Source: Limanda limanda
Lineage: Eukaryota > Chordata > Actinopteri > Pleuronectiformes > Pleuronectidae
DNA: 64,000 nt
Direction of reading: 5' to 3'
Assembly (NCBI RefSeq): GCF_963576545.1
Contig: NC_083646.1
Coordinates: 18,901,663-18,965,662 of the forward strand
A model generated the notes under the pieces. The model worked only from the letters and a program-made list of their open reading frames with translations. It did not search any database and was not told the DNA's origin. This document shows positions 32,105 to 64,000 of this stretch, in pieces. The translations under genes were made by a program, and so were the position numbers. Within the stretch, counting starts at the first letter, position 1. Each line of letters begins with the position of its first letter.

Positions 32105-34280
32105 CTTGGTCTGTGGTAATGCTGGTTGCAGCTTTCTCTCTGTGACCTGCAGTAATTGAGCCACAGCGAGTCAAAAGATTTCTGGAATTAGTAGATAGAT
32201 GATGTGTTTTTTTTAAAACATCACAAAGCAGTGACTGAGGAAGGTGCCCAAACTTTTCATATCGCACAAATACTGTAAAAGTTCATGGAATTGAAGCTAA
32301 CAGAGCATTTAAAGAGGGGCTCGTGTTACAGCTCTGCAGGGGATGTTTTTACTTCTTTTTACTTGAAAAGTCAACTGACTGAGTAGTTTGCCTCAGGCCC
32401 AGTCTTTTCCCTGTACATCTTGAGGTTAATATAACGCAGGTGTTATGATAAATACACAACTAGACGTTTAGAGCTACAATGACCCGACCTACTATACACG
32501 GTCTCTCATCTCTATCCTTGTTGCAGCTGAGTCACTCCCCCCCCCAGTCTGTCTCTGAGAGGTGACAATCCCTCTCAGTTATTTTTTCCAGCAGGATCAG
32601 TTAGATATGTGACCTGGCTCGTTCACATACACACAGAACAGCAGGACAGACCTCACTTCTCAGCTTGCAGAGAAGAGAGGAGAGGTGTCAACGAAAGTCA
32701 GCAGCTGTGCGCTTTTTGCACGGTACATTTTATTCAATTGCCCAAAAATTACAGACCCGCGGTGTCGGTGTTCACGAGTTACAACCGACAGGATCGTTGC
32801 TTTTTTTTTGGGATCTCCTTCGGATGGTTATCTGTGACACTGAACATGGCCGCTCTGACCATGTTGTTTTGTTTCCACTACCTTCTCAGGGACAGGAAAG
32901 GTCGTCTGACTGCGGGACCGTGTCAGACAGCTCACAGAGTTGGTACGTGCTCCAAGAAAGAAAGTGCCTCAGAGGAAATAGTGTATGCAACTAGAAATTT
33001 TAAAAAATATATATTTTTAATGTGTGTGTCAAAATTTCTTTAATTCCTAAAAAATAATGCTTTGACTTTTTCTCTTCAGACACAAGCTTCATTTCTCTCT
33101 CGGAATAAACATTGAATAAGCTCTTCGTTTTGATTCCTCGGCTGAAAAGATTGTTGGCTCCCAATCAAGCAACTGTTTTATGAAAGTGGATGTGAATGAG
33201 TATTATAATCACATTTAACCACGCTGATAAAAGGACAGGGAGACACTGAAATAATTTGGTCCCAATGAAATCATGCACAGACAAAGATTTTGTTTGAGTG
33301 TTTTTCAGGTTTACTGACATCAAGATGATGTAAGGTTTTGAATATTAAAAGCTTTTCACGCAATTATAAGTGAATGAACACATTAGTGTGTATTTGCTTG
33401 ATCTATCAATTTACATTAATATATTATGGAAGCCTATTTCTGACTGTAAAAGCAAAAACAATACTTTATTTAATTATATAAACAAGTCTTAATTATTAGA
33501 TGTTAAGTCATGATTATGATATCTTAAATCACAAAACCATAAGATATTATGACTTATTGATAAGATATTGAGTTATTATTTTGCCATACTAAGTCATTGA
33601 TTCTAGATAAGTCATTAATTTAAAGATATAAGTAATTATTTTGAGGTATAAGACATTTTAAGAAACTAACTCCTTATTTTGAGATGGTCTATATTTGGAG
33701 TTAGTAAGTTATAAATTTGAGGTGGTGAATCATTATTTTGCGAAAGTTTCTCATTGTGATATAACTTGATTTTCTGAAACAAAGTCGCAAAAATTGTCAT
33801 CAATAGCTTTGCATCCAGATAGTTTTTCTTAATAACTCTGAAAGTTTTGCACTAGATGATTAATAATAATATCACTTGCTTAAGGTAATGTAACAAAACT
33901 TTATATATATATATATGTATATCCAAAATAAACTGAATTAATTTAATTATAAGGTAAATTCTCACTGTGCTCTTGACCAATACACTTGAAAAAAGGACAT
34001 GGAGATCATTATTTACATTTACAGGATCCTCATATGCTCCGTCGCAGACCCTCACCAACAGAGTCAAACTGTTATTCAGAGAGAAGATTACAACCAATCA
34101 TTATTAAAGCCTATTTCACCCACAAATCCAGCAGCGACAACTGTTTGGCAGGCTTAACTGTTTTTTTTCTCCCTGTGAGTAGCTAGCCGGGCACCCAGGG
34201 AGGGGAGAAACTGTTTAATGCAAAGCAGCACATGTTACTAAATCTTGTTTTGGGGAGGGGTTAGTGACACGCAGGGGGAC
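32105..34280. other. flank between the retrotransposon and the candidate trio first exon
   Basis: AT-rich, with the degenerate tandem repeat at 33480-33770 and a TATATATA run at 33901. No CpG island precedes the candidate first exon; a weak TATA-like word is at 34378. Confidence 0.45.
33480..33770 (+). repeat. degenerate AT-rich tandem repeat
   Basis: Loosely repeated units of about 20-25 bp built from AAGTCATTATTTTGAGATA-like words (TAAGTCATGATTATGAT, TAAGTCATTGATTCTAG, TAAGTCATTAATTTAAAGA, TAAGTAATTATTTTGAGG). No coding capacity. Confidence 0.6.
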
Positions 34281-34427
34281 ATGGCAAAGAAAAGCCAGTT
34301 GGTGAAGGCAAAAAAGAGGAGCTGCCAGTGCCTTTGGCTTTCTGCAGCTCACTGGGTGGCAGGGCGTTGGCTGGTGCTGTATATGGCGCTGCTGTTGTCC
34401 AGTTCTCGCCGTAGTAGAATTGGTTAG
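34281..34427 (+). other. possible upstream ORF in the 5' leader of the candidate trio first exon
   Basis: An ATG at 34281 with G at -3 and G at +4 opens a 48-codon frame ending at the TAG 34425-34427, 75 nt before the proposed main ATG. The peptide has a Lys-rich start (MAKKSQLVKAKKR) and a hydrophobic stretch (WVAGRWLVLYMALLL). If transcription starts upstream of it, it could act as a translation-damping uORF. A TATA-like TGTATATGG at about 34378 would instead place the start inside it. Not recognised as a known protein. Confidence 0.2.
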
Positions 34428-34502
34428 AAAGCAATGTAGGGTGGTAGCCGCTGTATGTTGTAGGCTAAGATCTGGACAGTTTGGTGCTGGTTTCGGTTTA
34501 GG

Positions 34503-62724
<28,222 letters not shown>

Positions 62725-62744
62725 GTGTGTATCTCCTTTTCATG

Positions 62745-62850
62745 TCCTCTCTCCTCTCTCCTCTCTCCTCTCTCCTCTCTCCTCTCTCCTCTCTCCTCTC
62801 TCCTCTTTCCTCTCTCCTCTCTCCTCTCTCCTCTCTCCTGTCCTCCTCTC
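62745..62850 (+). repeat. 7-bp minisatellite (TCCTCTC)n
   Basis: About 14 units of TCCTCTC with a few variants, beginning 20 nt after the donor of the last trio exon in the window. Confidence 0.93.
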
Positions 62851-63896
62851 CAGTGAAATATTAGTTTATTGGTCTAACCCTAACCAACTTCAGAGTTGGA
62901 GTCAATCGTCAGAGTAAAAATGAATCATCACGCACATCTTGTCCACATCAACCACTGAACCATCTTTTGCTGTTGCCTCTAATATTTTCATATTTAAAAG
63001 GATGGAAACTATTATTGTACAGTCGTATACAATGTCTCCACATATATATGCACAAATTAATTTATAAGGACAACAAGGACATGTAAGAATACATGTTATC
63101 ATAGTTTTGTAGTTCTACTCAAAGATGAAATGCCATGAAATTTGCAGAATTAATCACAATTGAATTGTTAATGTAGCTAATGTGTTGAATTGTTAATGTA
63201 GTTAATGTGTTGAATTGTTAACGTAGTTATAGCAGACAAGACAAATTATGGTTCTACATCACACACTTAAAGAGTTGTGATCAAAAGTACTGCACCAAAA
63301 TATTTGCACCATAATTAGTATTTGCCTTTTAAGGTCACTGCCTTTATCGTGACTGAGATTTTTTGCAATGTGTGATATTGTGTGAGTGTGTGTGTATTTT
63401 GTGTGTATAAATGTGCAGCGTTGCTCTAAACGCTTCTGTTCTTGCCAAATTCATTACATTCTCCCTGTGCAAACATCTGTGCTCCTCTCTCCATCTGCAG
63501 TGCACAGTTAAAGGCGATCTGCCTCCTCCCTCACTGTAATAACAGCTATCACCCTTTCCTTAATATTATTTTACCCTATTGCTTAAAAAAACAAATAAAG
63601 AACATGCAAATTACACAGGAGAGAATAGGAATAACCAACACTATATTGATATGTGGTGATCACTGCTTCACTCTATGTTGTGTGACGATGTGGAAGTCGT
63701 ACACTGTAGATCTCAGTCTACATGAATCTCTACACACTGACCCAGCACTGAGCTCTGCATTTGTTAAAACTACCTCCTGTTTACATAGACTCAGACTTTG
63801 TCATGGACTCATGTTGTTACTAATGAAGCAAGTCTTAAATGTCCATATGGACTAATCTCCTTCACCCCATCTGTTAGCTCACACTGGTGCAGGTCT

Positions 63897-63918
63897 GTGT
63901 GTGTGTGTATTTGTGTGT

Positions 63919-64000
<82 letters not shown>
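63897..64000 (+). repeat. (GT)n microsatellite running off the right edge
   Basis: Interrupted GT from 63897 and pure from about 63924 to the end of the window; true length unknown. Confidence 0.95.

Noticed and set aside
1..34502. Canonical Ala/Gly/Ser-rich TRIO first exon
   Set aside because: Looked for a GC-rich ATG exon ending in an AAFFRSG-like sequence; none was seen, so it is either outside the window or absent from this copy.

Overview
The window is vertebrate nuclear DNA, most likely from a teleost fish. It is AT-leaning, gene-poor and intron-rich, with many CA/GT and CT/GA microsatellites. It also holds a tRNA-headed SINE, several dispersed repeats of the kind found across fish genomes, a two-exon hAT DNA transposon and a Ty3/gypsy chromovirus of the Tf1/sushi type. 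Nothing bacterial is present: no operons, no Shine-Dalgarno-led genes and no CRISPR.

The only host gene I can support is the 5' part of a TRIO-family Rho guanine-nucleotide exchange factor on the + strand. Eleven coding exons between 46773 and 62724 have GT-AG borders and compatible phases. They encode the SEC14 (CRAL-TRIO) domain and the first spectrin repeats, and the gene runs off the right edge. Residue choices fit TRIO better than its paralogue kalirin. A phase-compatible, strong-Kozak first exon at 34503-34569 would give an alternative N-terminus and is the best candidate start. The canonical TRIO first exon (Ala/Gly/Ser-rich, acidic) was not found here.

Layout: 1-8.6 kb holds non-coding DNA and repeat remnants. 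8595-11685 is a complete-looking hAT element whose spliced 609-aa transposase has a CGGBP1-like zinc finger; its intron carries a nested 247-bp palindromic MITE. 11.7-26.5 kb is non-coding, with an isolated exon-like 54-mer (12708-12761), a CCAAT/GC-box promoter-like island (about 19255-19440) and large microsatellites. 26490-32099 is a very young LTR retrotransposon with near-identical LTRs, a perfect 5-bp target duplication, a self-priming PBS and a pol frame broken by one in-frame stop. 32.1-46.7 kb is flank and candidate first intron, with the candidate first exon and dispersed repeats. 46.8-64 kb is the body of the trio gene, with repeats lying directly beside some splice sites.

The trio exons together encode the lipid-binding-like N-terminus and spectrin scaffold of a large cytoplasmic GEF. 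The transposons are independent units. They could matter to the host gene by supplying promoters, insulator or receptor motifs, or splice-modulating repeats; those links are inference.
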